Part shown: positions 9,346 through 18,299 of the stretch, piece by piece
Numbering within the stretch: the stretch's first letter is position 1
Layout of the letters: each line of letters starts with the position of its first letter
Source: Ruminococcus sp.
GTDB lineage: Bacteria > Bacillota > Clostridia > Oscillospirales > Ruminococcaceae
NCBI GenBank assembly: GCA_017519415.1
Contig: JAFWSI010000059.1
Coordinates: 1 to 64,000 of the forward strand
Reading direction: 5' to 3'
DNA: 64,000 nucleotides
The notes under the pieces: model-generated
Seen by the model: only the letters and a program-made list of their open reading frames with translations
Databases searched by the model: none
Told to the model about the DNA's origin: nothing
Made by a program: the position numbers and the translations under genes

Positions 9346-10482
9346 ATGAAGTTTATACATCTTTCCGACCTTCATCTCGGCAAAAGACTAAACGAATTCT
9401 CACTGACGGAGGATCAGGACTTTATACTCAGGCAGATCAGAGGCATAGTTTCGGACGAAGCTCCCGACGCAGTGATTATTGCGGGAGACATATACGATAA
9501 AGCCGTGCCCTCGGCAGAGGCAGTCAGCCTGTTTGACAGCTTTCTCACGGGACTTGCAGAGTGTACGGAGCATATCTTCGTCATCAGCGGAAACCACGAT
9601 TCCGCTGAGCGCATTGCCTTCGGCTCTCATATCATGGAGAAGAGCGGTATACATATGTCTCCCGTTTTCAGCGGAAAGGTCACTCCGACCGTACTGAAGG
9701 ACGGGTACGGAGAAGTATGCGTGTATATGCTGCCCTTCATAAAGCCCGTGACAGTCAGGAGATTTTTCCCGGACATTGCCGTGGAGAGCTACACCGACGC
9801 GGTAAACGCAGCTGTGGACGCTATGGATATTGACTTTACAAAGAGGAATATTCTGGTCACCCACCAGTTCGTCACAGGCGCCCGGAAGAGCGACTCGGAG
9901 GAAATATCCGTCGGCGGCAGCGACAATGTGGACAGCTCCGCCTTTGACGGTTTTGACTATGTTGCGCTGGGACATATACACTCTCCGCAGAACGTGGGGA
10001 GTCCGCGGATAAGGTACTGCGGTACTCCGCTGAAATACTCATTTTCGGAGGCAAAGCAGGAGAAGTCCGTAACTGTGGTTGAAATAGGCGAAAAGGGCAG
10101 CCTTGAGGTTCGCACAGTGCCTCTCGTGCCGTGGCATGATATGCGCGAGATACGCGGCAGCTTTGATTATATCAGCTCAAAGGAGTGCAGCGGAGCGGGA
10201 GACTGTACGGATTATATAAGGGCGATCCTCACCGACGAGGAGGATGTGCCCGAGGCTATGGGCAGGCTCAGGGCAGTATATCCCAATATAATGAGCATAG
10301 AGTATGATAACCGCCGCACACGGAGTTGTCACGGAGATATGGGAGCCGCAGAGGCTGACCGCAAGCCGCCGATACAGCTTTTTGAGGAGTTCTACAGCTT
10401 CAGCAACGGCGGCGGAATGAGTGAGGAACAGCGTGAACTGGTACAGTCGCTTATAGAAAAGATATGGGAGGGAGAGGAATGA
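9346..10482 (+). CDS. sbcD: Exonuclease subunit SbcD (Mre11 family)
   Basis: Metal-dependent nuclease subunit of the SbcCD complex, which opens hairpins and trims DNA ends during recombination and repair. The 378 residues carry the calcineurin-like phosphoesterase motifs in order: DLHLG near the start, GDIYD, GNHD, THQF and GHIHSPQ. A GGAGGAGGG ribosome site precedes the ATG. Its last four bases overlap the sbcC start (ATGA), so the two are translationally coupled, the normal arrangement. Confidence 0.95.
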   Translation: MKFIHLSDLHLGKRLNEFSLTEDQDFILRQIRGIVSDEAPDAVIIAGDIYDKAVPSAEAVSLFDSFLTGLAECTEHIFVISGNHDSAERIAFGSHIMEKSGIHMSPVFSGKVTPTVLKDGYGEVCVYMLPFIKPVTVRRFFPDIAVESYTDAVNAAVDAMDIDFTKRNILVTHQFVTGARKSDSEEISVGGSDNVDSSAFDGFDYVALGHIHSPQNVGSPRIRYCGTPLKYSFSEAKQEKSVTVVEIGEKGSLEVRTVPLVPWHDMREIRGSFDYISSKECSGAGDCTDYIRAILTDEEDVPEAMGRLRAVYPNIMSIEYDNRRTRSCHGDMGAAEADRKPPIQLFEEFYSFSNGGGMSEEQRELVQSLIEKIWEGEE

Positions 10483-13400
10483 GACCTGTAAGACTTGAGA
10501 TCTCGGGCTTCGGTCCCTATGCGGGAAAGACGGTGCTTGACCTTGAAGCTCTCGGGAACAGCGGCCTTTATCTCATAACCGGAGATACGGGCGCGGGCAA
10601 GACCACCATATTCGACGCGGTGACCTATGCCCTGTACGGCAGCGCCAGCGGAGCTAACCGCGATGACGACAGTATGCTCCGTTCCAAGTACGCTTCCCCC
10701 GAGACGCCCACCTATGTGGAGCTTGAGTTCGATTACGGCGGCAAGCGCTATAAGGTCAGCCGCAATCCTGCCTATACCCGTCCTGCGAAGAGGGGCGGCG
10801 GAGTTGCAACACAGCCGGCAAATGCAGTGTTCACGTACCCCGACGGCCGCGAGCTGTCGGGAAAAAGGGACGTTGACGGTGCAGTGACTGATCTGATCGG
10901 ACTGAGCGAAAAGCAGTACAAGCAGATAGCCATGATAGCGCAGGGCGATTTCATGAAGCTCATAACCGAGGATACGGGACAGCGCCGCGAGATACTGAGG
11001 CATATATTCCGCACCAAGAATTACCAGACCCTTCAGGAGGAGCTGAAACGCCAGAGTAGCGCCCTTAAAGGAGAGTGCGAGAGCCGGCGCGAGAGCATAA
11101 GGCAGTATGTCAGCGGTATAGCCTGCGGCAGCGATGACGAGTTTGCTCCCGAGGCGGAAAAGCTCAAAGCGGAGCTGCCGCCCCTTGAATTCATAAAGGA
11201 GTTTATTGAAAAGCTCCTTGCGAGGGACAGGACAAGGTACGGGCTGTTCACCCGTGAGAATGAGGAGCTTGAGAAGAAGCTTGAAGCAGTCAACGCTGTC
11301 ATAGTAAAGGCTGAGGAAAGAGCAAGAACTGAGGCCGAGCACAGCCGCACCTCAGAGCAGCTCGGCGAAAGCCAGAAGCGCCGCAAGGCGCTGGAGGAGT
11401 CTCTTCGCAAGGAAAGGGAGCGGCTCCCCGAGATCGAGAAGAATACTGCGGAGGCAGCTCTGATAGAAGCGGAGTCTGAGGAATACGGCAGGGCAGAGGA
11501 GCTGGCCGCCAAGCTTAAGGAGCTCCGCGGCAGGGCAGAGGAGCTTGAAAAGAGCCGAGGTGAGCTTTCCGCGGAGATCAGAGCAAATGAAAAGTCCATA
11601 GCTGCCATGAAGTCAGAGCTTTCCGAGCTCGGCGAGGCGTCCGCAGAAACCGCTCGGCTGACTGCCGAACGGGAAAGGCTCAGCGGCAGAGCCGACGAGC
11701 TGAAAACTCTGGCGGAGGCTCTTGCGGAGTATGAGAAAAAGACAGAGGAACTGAAAAAGTCCGGGACTGAGCTGAAAAGCCATCAGAGCGAACATGAGCG
11801 TCTTATAGAGAAGAGCACAGTTCTTGGCGCAGAGATAGAGGCTCTTAAAAAGAAAAGAAATGAGCTCGAGGGCTGCGGAGCGGAAAAGGAAAAGCTCCTG
11901 CGCAGCGAGGAGCGCCTTGTGAAGCAGTCAGGGGAGCTCAAAAAGGCAGCCGAGGATATAGAAAAGTATAAAAGCAGCTGTGATGAGTGCCGCAAGGCGG
12001 CGGAGCGCTACCGCGAAGCCGCCGACAGCATGGGTGAGCTGAGCGGTCGTTACGAGCACGGCTACAGAGCCTTTTTGAATGATCAGGCAGGCGTTCTCGC
12101 TGCGGAGCTCGCTCCGGGTATGCCCTGTCCTGTATGCGGTTCGACGGAGCATCCCGTTCCCGCAGTAAAGGTTGGAGAGGCCCCCTCGGAGGCAGAGCTG
12201 GAACAGCTGAGGGGTGAGCTTGAGAAAGCCCGCACACTTGCTGAAAAGTTGAGCGGAGAGGCCTCCGCGGCCAAGGCAAAGACCTCGGAGGTGGAAAAGG
12301 CTTTGAGCGCCCGTCTGTCGGAGCTCCTCGGCTGCGGCGTGGATGAGGGCGCGGAGCGTTGTGCCGAGAAGCAGAAAGAGTGCGAATTACAGCTATCTGA
12401 GCTGAAAAAAAGTCTTGCAAGAACGGAAGACCTCATTACCGAGTATGAACGGGTGGTGCAGCAGACAGAGTCTGATGAAAAGCGCGAGGCGGGTATAATG
12501 GCTGCCGTTGCGGAGAATGACAGACTGCTGGTAAGGCTGCGCAGCGAGCATGATACAGCAGAGGGACAGCTCCTTCAGCAGAGAGCGTCAGTGCAGAAGG
12601 ATACAGAGTGCATACTCGGGAACTGCGCTCTTGACAGTGCCCGCGACAAAATAGCCTCGGAAAAGGTGAAGATAAGCGCAAAGCTTGCGGAGAACGCCAA
12701 GCAGCTGTCTGCTGCCGAAAAGAAGTCACGGCGCAGAACAGAGCTTGAAAAGCAGATACCGTCAGAGGAAAAGCGTTTGTCGGAGCTCAGTGACAGAGCT
12801 TCGGAGCTGAACGGAGAAGCTGCCGCAGCCGAAGCGAGAAGCGGAGAGCTGGCAAAGCAGCTGACGGAGCTTCAGGGCAGACTGAGATTTGAGAGCAGGG
12901 CTGCCGCGGAGAAAAAGCGGAAGGAGCTGCTGGAGAGCTGCAGGGCTGTAAGGTCCGCGGTAGAGGAAGCGGAAAAGGCGGTGATGGACTGTGAGAAGCA
13001 GTGCTCCCAGCTGGCTGGCAGGCTCAAGCAGCTCAGCGAGCATCTTGAAGCCTTCGGCGAGATCGACGGAGCTGCTGCGGACGCTGAGAGGACAAAGCTC
13101 ATGGAGCGCAGGAACGTTCTCACAGCCGAGCTGAAAAGGCTGAATACCGTAGTCACGGTGAACAGCACCGCTCTTGAGAATATAATCGGCGGTTCGGAGA
13201 AGCTTGCGGCGCTGGAGGAAAGGTACAGATCGGTGAAGAATCTTGCTGATACCGCCAACGGAAAGCTGTCAGATCAGAGCAAATTCATGCTTGAGACCTA
13301 TATACAGACCTCCTATTTTGACAGAATAATCGCCCGCGCCAACGAAAGGCTGCGGGTCATGACCGACGGTCAGTACACTCTTGCAAGGCGCACGGATTAC

Positions 13401-13772
13401 AACGACAAAAAGGCGCAGGTGGGACTTGATCTGGACGTTACGGATCATTACAACGGCTCGGTGAGGAGCGTCAAGACCCTTTCGGGCGGCGAATCCTTCA
13501 AAGCCTCGCTGTCGCTGGCACTGGGGCTCTCCGACGAGATACAGAGCTCGGCGGGAGGCATAAAGCTTGATACGATGTTTGTGGACGAGGGCTTCGGCTC
13601 CCTTGACGAGAACTCCATAGAGCAGGCGGTTCGTGCTCTTGCTGGACTTTCCGAGGGTAATCGTCTTGTGGGGATAATTTCCCACGTTCAGGCACTTAAA
13701 CAGCGTATCGACAAGCAGATAGTGGTCAGCAAGGACAAGGACGGCGGCAGCCGTGCGGAGATAATCGTATAA
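10479..13772 (+). CDS. sbcC: Exonuclease subunit SbcC (Rad50 family ATPase)
   Basis: SMC-like ATPase subunit of SbcCD, 1,097 residues. Walker A is GDTGAGKTT near the N-terminus. Long Glu/Lys/Ala coiled coils flank a central zinc hook, CPVCGSTEHP, that joins two molecules. The ABC signature KTLSGGESFKAS and Walker B TMFVDEGFGSLD lie near the C-terminus. The start ATG at 10479 overlaps the sbcD stop and has GGGAGGGAGAGG upstream; a longer reading from 10464 would use an ATG inside that ribosome site. Confidence 0.95.
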   Translation: MRPVRLEISGFGPYAGKTVLDLEALGNSGLYLITGDTGAGKTTIFDAVTYALYGSASGANRDDDSMLRSKYASPETPTYVELEFDYGGKRYKVSRNPAYTRPAKRGGGVATQPANAVFTYPDGRELSGKRDVDGAVTDLIGLSEKQYKQIAMIAQGDFMKLITEDTGQRREILRHIFRTKNYQTLQEELKRQSSALKGECESRRESIRQYVSGIACGSDDEFAPEAEKLKAELPPLEFIKEFIEKLLARDRTRYGLFTRENEELEKKLEAVNAVIVKAEERARTEAEHSRTSEQLGESQKRRKALEESLRKERERLPEIEKNTAEAALIEAESEEYGRAEELAAKLKELRGRAEELEKSRGELSAEIRANEKSIAAMKSELSELGEASAETARLTAERERLSGRADELKTLAEALAEYEKKTEELKKSGTELKSHQSEHERLIEKSTVLGAEIEALKKKRNELEGCGAEKEKLLRSEERLVKQSGELKKAAEDIEKYKSSCDECRKAAERYREAADSMGELSGRYEHGYRAFLNDQAGVLAAELAPGMPCPVCGSTEHPVPAVKVGEAPSEAELEQLRGELEKARTLAEKLSGEASAAKAKTSEVEKALSARLSELLGCGVDEGAERCAEKQKECELQLSELKKSLARTEDLITEYERVVQQTESDEKREAGIMAAVAENDRLLVRLRSEHDTAEGQLLQQRASVQKDTECILGNCALDSARDKIASEKVKISAKLAENAKQLSAAEKKSRRRTELEKQIPSEEKRLSELSDRASELNGEAAAAEARSGELAKQLTELQGRLRFESRAAAEKKRKELLESCRAVRSAVEEAEKAVMDCEKQCSQLAGRLKQLSEHLEAFGEIDGAAADAERTKLMERRNVLTAELKRLNTVVTVNSTALENIIGGSEKLAALEERYRSVKNLADTANGKLSDQSKFMLETYIQTSYFDRIIARANERLRVMTDGQYTLARRTDYNDKKAQVGLDLDVTDHYNGSVRSVKTLSGGESFKASLSLALGLSDEIQSSAGGIKLDTMFVDEGFGSLDENSIEQAVRALAGLSEGNRLVGIISHVQALKQRIDKQIVVSKDKDGGSRAEIIV

Positions 13773-13778
13773 AATATG

Positions 13779-13812
13779 CCCGCAGTTAAAAATGTAACTG
13801 CGGGTTTTATTT
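13779..13812 (+). terminator. Terminator of sbcDC
   Basis: CCCGCAGTTA / TAACTGCGGG perfect 10-bp stem followed by TTTTATTT. Confidence 0.9.
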
Positions 13813-13941
13813 AAAAGGACGCTTTGTGCATATTGTATAAAGGGAAAAGCCCGAATTACCGATAAATCCGCTGCTGCGAGGGTATATCTGTTCTATATAC
13901 CGTTATTTTTCACAAAAATAGGCCTTTCGGAACTCTGTTTA

Positions 13942-13970
13942 TTGATTTTTTCTTGCTGAGATGTTATAAT
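13942..13970 (+). promoter_or_regulatory. Promoter of the zinc-ribbon/LRR gene
   Basis: TTGATT (13942-13947), 17-base spacer, TATAAT (13965-13970), 67 bases before the coding start. Confidence 0.75.
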
Positions 13971-14036
13971 TATATTGTCGAATTAATTTTTCGGTAATAA
14001 ATTAAGCCATATGAATCCCGATGGAGTGATAATAAA

Positions 14037-16220
14037 ATGAAAATGACAAAGTGCCCCGAAGATCATATGTATGATTCGGATAAATATTCGGAATGTCCTT
14101 ATTGCACAGGCAGGATAGTCATTGAGCCTGCTGCTGAAAAGGCGCCGAAAAAGGGTAAGGCGGTCAGGGTAAAGGTCAGGGCGGTAAGAGCCCGCAGTAC
14201 TGAAGCTGTACCCAGACCCCAGCCCAAGGCCGAGAGCAAGCCCGTTGAGGCAAAGCCCGAGCCCAAGGCCGAGAGCAAGCCCGCAGAGGCAAAGCCCGAG
14301 CAAAAAGCTGAAAGTAAGCCAGTTGAGGTAAAGCCCGAGCCCAAGGTTGAAAATAAGCCCGCAGAGGCAAAGCCCGAGCCCAAGGCTGAGAGCAAGCCTG
14401 TTGAGGTAAAGCCTGAGCCCAAGGTTGAGAGCAAGCCCGCTGAGGCAAAGCCCGAGCCCAAGGTTGAGAGCAAGCCAGCAGAGGCAAAGCCCGAGCCCAA
14501 GGTTGAAAATAAGCCCGCAGAGGCAAAGCCCGAGCCCAAGGTTGAAAATAAGCCCGCAGAGGCAAAGCCCGAGCCCAAGGCCGAGAGTAAGCCAGTTGAG
14601 GCAAAGCCCGAGCCCAAGGTTGAAAGCAAGCCCGCTGAGGCAAAGCCCGAATCCAAGACTGAGAGCAAGCCCGTTGAGGCAAAGCCCGAGCCCAAGGCTG
14701 AAAGTAAGCCTGTTGAGGCAAAAACCGAGCCCAAGACTGAGAGCAAGCCTACCGAGGCAAAGCCCGAGCCCAAGGCTGAAAGTAAGCCTGTTGAGGTGAA
14801 GCCTGAGCCCAAGGCAGAGAGCAAGCCTGCGGATAAAAAGCGTTCCGGCAAGCGCGATAAGAAGAAGCGCGATAAAAAAGCGTCCCGTAACGAAAAAGGA
14901 AACGAACGTGTAAAGGAAATGCTGGAAAGTATGCCGGATCCGGGAAATGAAGGGTTCAGCGTTGCGGGTGCAGCAGATATATTAAATGGCAGGAAGAATG
15001 CGGAAATACCATCGGGAGCTGCCAAGTCGTCAGACAGCAAAATGGCGGAGCTCTCGTTTGATAAGGTAAAAGCCGAAGCTTCCAAGAAGGAGGAGAAGGC
15101 GGCCGAGCAGAAGCCCGAGGCTCCCAAGAAGGAGGAAAAGGCGGCCGAGCAGAAGCCCGAAGCTCCCAAGAAGGAGGAGAAGGCGGCCGAGCAGAAGCCC
15201 GAAGCTCCCAAGAAGGATGAGAAGGCGGCCGAGCAGAAGCCCGAGGCTCCCAAGAAGGAGGAAAAGGCGGCCGAGCAGAAGTCCGAAGCTCCTAAGAAGG
15301 AGGAAAAGGCTGATCTCAAGTCCAGGGAGGAGATAAGAGAAAAATACGGCGATCTGGTAAACGATGAGAATATCGAGATCGACGATGTGAATAATATGGC
15401 TATCGACAAAAACGGCACTCTTGTAAAGTATGTGGGTACCACAGAGGCGATAGTTATCCCGGAAAAGGTAAAGACAATAGGAAAATATGCATTCCGCAGC
15501 AACGAGACCGTAAAGCGTATTGTTATGTCGGACAGCGTACACGTTATCGACAAGTTTGCTTTCTGTCACTGCTTCAATCTTGAGGAGATAGTATTCTCAA
15601 AGAACCTCGAGAGCATAGGCGAAAACGCTTTCCTGAAGTGTCTCAGGCTCAAGGAGATAAATTTCCCCGAGTCCGTGAGAAGAATAGGCAAGGGCGCGTT
15701 CGGACGCTGCAATTCCCTTGAAAATGTAGTTCTCCCCGCTTATCTTACAAGAATAAGCGATCTTATGTTTTTCTCCTGCAAGAAGCTGAGAAGAATAGTC
15801 ATCTCGGGTTCTGTGGAGTCAATAGGCAATGCCGCTTTTTCAGAGTGCTACAGCCTTAAAAAGGTCATTATATCCAATACGGTCACATCTATCGGTGAGA
15901 GCGCTTTCTCATGGTGCAGATCGCTGGAGTCCATAACGATACCGAAATCGGTGAAGAGTATAAGCAACTGGGCTTTCTACGGCTGTCAGAACCTTATGGA
16001 TCTTAAGATAAGCATGTACACCAAGGATATAAAGGAGGACGCATTCTGCGGCTGCGAGACCCTTTACAATATACAGATACTGGAATTTGACAATGAGGAT
16101 ATTCCCATTGATGATATAAGAAAGGGACATAAGCAGACTATAAGGATACTTAAGCAGATAAACCGCAAGAAGGCGGAGCGCTATGCCCGCGAGCACGGCT
16201 TCAGTACACTGTTTATATGA
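14037..16220 (+). CDS. Zinc-ribbon protein with Lys-Pro-Glu repeats and BspA-type leucine-rich repeats
   Basis: Protein of 727 residues, function unknown. Residues 1-23 form a zinc-ribbon-like module (CPEDHMYDSDKYSECPYC). Residues 61-268 are sixteen 13-residue units of the pattern PEPKxESKPxEAK. A basic stretch follows (269-290), then about six 14-residue units EAPKKEEKAAEQKP (347-429). The C-terminal half (about 470-690) is a BspA/LRR_5 leucine-rich-repeat array with repeated AF and SVxxIG motifs. There is no signal peptide, membrane span or cell-wall anchor, although this repeat type is mostly found on secreted proteins, so the protein is probably cytoplasmic. From memory, similar CPxxHxYD...CPYC heads occur on clostridial signalling proteins. 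A ribosome site GGAGTG sits 10 bases before the ATG. Confidence 0.85.
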   Translation: MKMTKCPEDHMYDSDKYSECPYCTGRIVIEPAAEKAPKKGKAVRVKVRAVRARSTEAVPRPQPKAESKPVEAKPEPKAESKPAEAKPEQKAESKPVEVKPEPKVENKPAEAKPEPKAESKPVEVKPEPKVESKPAEAKPEPKVESKPAEAKPEPKVENKPAEAKPEPKVENKPAEAKPEPKAESKPVEAKPEPKVESKPAEAKPESKTESKPVEAKPEPKAESKPVEAKTEPKTESKPTEAKPEPKAESKPVEVKPEPKAESKPADKKRSGKRDKKKRDKKASRNEKGNERVKEMLESMPDPGNEGFSVAGAADILNGRKNAEIPSGAAKSSDSKMAELSFDKVKAEASKKEEKAAEQKPEAPKKEEKAAEQKPEAPKKEEKAAEQKPEAPKKDEKAAEQKPEAPKKEEKAAEQKSEAPKKEEKADLKSREEIREKYGDLVNDENIEIDDVNNMAIDKNGTLVKYVGTTEAIVIPEKVKTIGKYAFRSNETVKRIVMSDSVHVIDKFAFCHCFNLEEIVFSKNLESIGENAFLKCLRLKEINFPESVRRIGKGAFGRCNSLENVVLPAYLTRISDLMFFSCKKLRRIVISGSVESIGNAAFSECYSLKKVIISNTVTSIGESAFSWCRSLESITIPKSVKSISNWAFYGCQNLMDLKISMYTKDIKEDAFCGCETLYNIQILEFDNEDIPIDDIRKGHKQTIRILKQINRKKAERYAREHGFSTLFI
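14217..14840 (+). repeat. 39-bp in-frame tandem repeat, about 16 units
   Basis: Encodes the 13-residue PEPKxESKPxEAK units. Copies vary mostly at third positions and at a few codons (Ala/Val, Ser/Asn). Prone to expansion or contraction and to mis-assembly. Confidence 0.9.
15075..15323 (+). repeat. 42-bp in-frame tandem repeat, about 6 units
   Basis: Encodes EAPKKEEKAAEQKP units. The DNA copies are nearly identical, which suggests more recent duplication than the 39-bp array. Confidence 0.88.
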
Positions 16221-16229
16221 TGTTACATA

Positions 16230-16267
16230 AATAAACGAGAGCTTTGAAGCTCTCGTTTATTTTTATA
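16230..16267. terminator. Bidirectional terminator
   Basis: AATAAACGAGAGCT / AGCTCTCGTTTATT stem followed by TTTTATA; it lies between convergent genes. Confidence 0.85.
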
Positions 16268-16299
16268 TTAAAGGGAGTGATAAAAGTCTTTATGCCGTA

Positions 16300-17673
16300 T
16301 CAGCCGTTATTGTACCACTGGTCGCCGGAGCCGCCGAAATCATCAGGCATTCCGAAGCCTCTCAAACTGCCATGACCGCTGCCGGGACCTCCGGAGAAGC
16401 CGCCTCTTCCGCCGCCTGGGCCGCCCATCATGGACTGAGGTATCTCGGAGACCTCCTCTCCGTTTACGATAATTGTGCCGCCGTTGAATTCGGCTGTCTG
16501 ATCGTAGTCAAAGGACGACATCTGAGCGGTAACGTCAATGGTGCCGCCGTTGACGTATATGCTTCCGTTGGCGTCAACGCCGTCGGTATCGCCCTGTCCC
16601 ACGGTAATGGTGGTGGAGCCGCCGTTGAATTCAACGATTATATCGCAGGCTGTACTTTTTTCTGAAGCGTTTATGCCGTCGTCCGAGGCGGATATATTTA
16701 TTTTTCCGCCGTTTATCTGGATATATGTAGCTTCAAGGCCCTCAGCCGAGGTTAAATCAAAGGTTCCGCCGTCGATCTGTATAAAGGTAGTTGCCTGTAT
16801 TCCGTCACTTCCTGCATTTATTCCGAAGCTGCCGTCGGCTATGTATATGCTGCCGAGGGAGTCGTCCTCATCGTTCTTGCAGTGGAAGCCGTCCTTGTTG
16901 GTGGTTATGATAAAGTCGCCGCCGCTGACGGATATGGAGTCGTTTGCTTCAAAGGCGTCCTGAGAAGCGGTAACATCATAGGTGCCTCCTGTGATCTTCA
17001 GGTCATCCTTGCAGGATATACCGTTTGCATATGCGGAATATACCGTAAGAGTACCTGTGCCGTTCAGCACCAGATCATCCTTTGAGAAAATAACCGCGTC
17101 CGTATCGGTATCGCCGTCGGCACGGAAGCTGTCGTTCACAGCAAGGGTATTATCGCTGCCTGCGGAAGTTACGAACACCTTGTCAGCCGACAGTACATAT
17201 ATGGCTGGAAAGTCGTCGTTTTCTATCTCAACGCCGTCAAGCACCAGCTGTACCTTTGCGTCCTTGTCTGCGTCCACCTTTACGGTGCAGTTCTTTGCGC
17301 TCCCACTTATGATGTAAACGCCTGCTTCGGTAATATCCAGAGTCTTGCCGTCGGAGACGGTCAGCTTTTTAGCTTCGGAGGTATCTGCTGTCTGCTCAAG
17401 GTCTCTTTCGGAGAAGAGAGAGGCAGTATCGGCGATTATCGGAGCTCCGCCCGAATAGGAGAGCTTTTCCGTATTTGCGGAAATGCTCTTATCTGTGCCC
17501 TTGTCTGCCTTTTCCGTACTGCCGGACTTTGCGTCAGACTCCTCTGAGACCTTGTATGACTGGTTTTCCGCAGTCGGTGTATCGTTGTTATTCTCACAGC
17601 CTGCAAATGCGCTGACAGCCAGTGTCAGTACCGCAAGGCCTGTGATAGTTTTTTTAATAGTACCGTTCATCAT
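16300..17673 (-). CDS. Carbohydrate-binding domain lipoprotein (Cthe_2159-like)
   Basis: Cell-surface lipoprotein of 457 residues. The signal peptide ends in a lipobox (AVSAFAGC), so the mature protein begins at Cys and is lipid-anchored. A Ser/Lys/Glu linker follows, then a parallel beta-helix of repeated short strands (DDLVLNGTGTLTV, DDLKITGGTYDV, DSISVSGGDFII, GSIYIADGSFGI, TFIQIDGGTFDL). This fits the family of Clostridium thermocellum Cthe_2159, which binds cellulose and pectic sugars. The C-terminal 40 residues are Gly-rich. The start is at 17673 with GAAAGGG upstream; a second ATG follows directly. It is monocistronic. No catalytic residues can be assigned. Confidence 0.85.
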   Translation of the reverse strand: MMNGTIKKTITGLAVLTLAVSAFAGCENNNDTPTAENQSYKVSEESDAKSGSTEKADKGTDKSISANTEKLSYSGGAPIIADTASLFSERDLEQTADTSEAKKLTVSDGKTLDITEAGVYIISGSAKNCTVKVDADKDAKVQLVLDGVEIENDDFPAIYVLSADKVFVTSAGSDNTLAVNDSFRADGDTDTDAVIFSKDDLVLNGTGTLTVYSAYANGISCKDDLKITGGTYDVTASQDAFEANDSISVSGGDFIITTNKDGFHCKNDEDDSLGSIYIADGSFGINAGSDGIQATTFIQIDGGTFDLTSAEGLEATYIQINGGKINISASDDGINASEKSTACDIIVEFNGGSTTITVGQGDTDGVDANGSIYVNGGTIDVTAQMSSFDYDQTAEFNGGTIIVNGEEVSEIPQSMMGGPGGGRGGFSGGPGSGHGSLRGFGMPDDFGGSGDQWYNNG

Positions 17674-17718
17674 TTTTTCGCACCCTTTCTTTTTATCGGA
17701 GTGTGTTTTGCTTCTATG

Positions 17719-17746
17719 GTTATAATATACACCCCTTTTTTGTAAA
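17719..17746 (-). promoter_or_regulatory. Promoter of the carbohydrate-binding lipoprotein
   Basis: On the minus strand TTTACA (17741-17746) and TATAAC (17719-17724) with 16-base spacing. Confidence 0.6.
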
Positions 17747-17867
17747 TAAGCGTATTGAAAAGTGAAATAAAAGGGAAAGCTCTGTGTGAAAAAATGTGAA
17801 AATATGGAAATTTGTCGGCTTATCTGACAGAAATGTGAAAAGAGAGAAATATTTTTTCACTAAGCAC

Positions 17868-17896
17868 TTGACAATCAAATTTATAAGTGATATAAT
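17868..17896 (+). promoter_or_regulatory. Promoter of the asnS T-box transcript
   Basis: Perfect TTGACA (17868-17873), 17 bases, TATAAT (17891-17896). Transcript start is expected near 17903. Confidence 0.88.
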
Positions 17897-17902
17897 ACAT
17901 AC

Positions 17903-18248
17903 AAATCAAATGCGACGACGGAGAGAAGTATCACAGAATATCGTTCCCAGAGAGTGCGGGTATGGTGAGAGCCGCATATCAGAGTCTGTGTGAATAACAC
18001 TCCCGAGCAGCAAACCCAAAGGGTGCCGGATTTAGTATGAAGTTCCGAAAAGGGGCTGCGTAGATGAAAAAAGGGGCAGCGCGTGTTTTAGTGACATTGC
18101 GTGTAAATGGCTCAGAGATCAAACGGTATCCGAGTAGGGGAGACGTATTCCGCACGTTACAGCGGCTCAAAAGTGATCGCTTTTGCGGTAATTCAGGTGG
18201 CACCACGGGTATTATGCCCCGTCCTGTAGTTTCAGGACGGGGCTTTTT
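17903..18248 (+). promoter_or_regulatory. T-box leader reading tRNA-Asn, upstream of asnS
   Basis: Transcription antitermination leader that responds to uncharged tRNA. Stem I opens with the conserved GAGAGAAGTA (17921-17930). The likely specifier codon is AAC at 17996-17998, about 93 bases from the start and followed by ACTCCCGAG. The T-box sequence AGGTGGCACCACGGG is at 18195-18209; its TGGC pairs with GCCA, matching the G discriminator of tRNA-Asn. The terminator is an 11-bp stem GCCCCGTCCTG / CAGGACGGGGC (18216-18243) followed by TTTTT. Uncharged tRNA-Asn should stabilise the antiterminator and raise asnS, and possibly asnA, expression. Confidence 0.93.
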
Positions 18249-18299
18249 GTATTTCTGCTCGTCCTGCATAAACATTTTAATCGAAAGGAAAAGATCATT

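Noticed and set aside
10392..11342. 316-codon minus-strand frame opposite sbcD/sbcC
   Set aside because: The high-GC, codon-biased sbcC sequence keeps other frames open. SbcC on the plus strand is certain.
14217..14840. CRISPR-like regular repeats
   Set aside because: The 39-bp units are contiguous, in frame and without unique spacers; they are protein-coding repeats.
14099..15553. 484-codon minus-strand frame opposite the LRR protein
   Set aside because: It mirrors the Lys-Pro-Glu tandem repeats (SAGLLSTLGSGF units). It has no start signals and no family.
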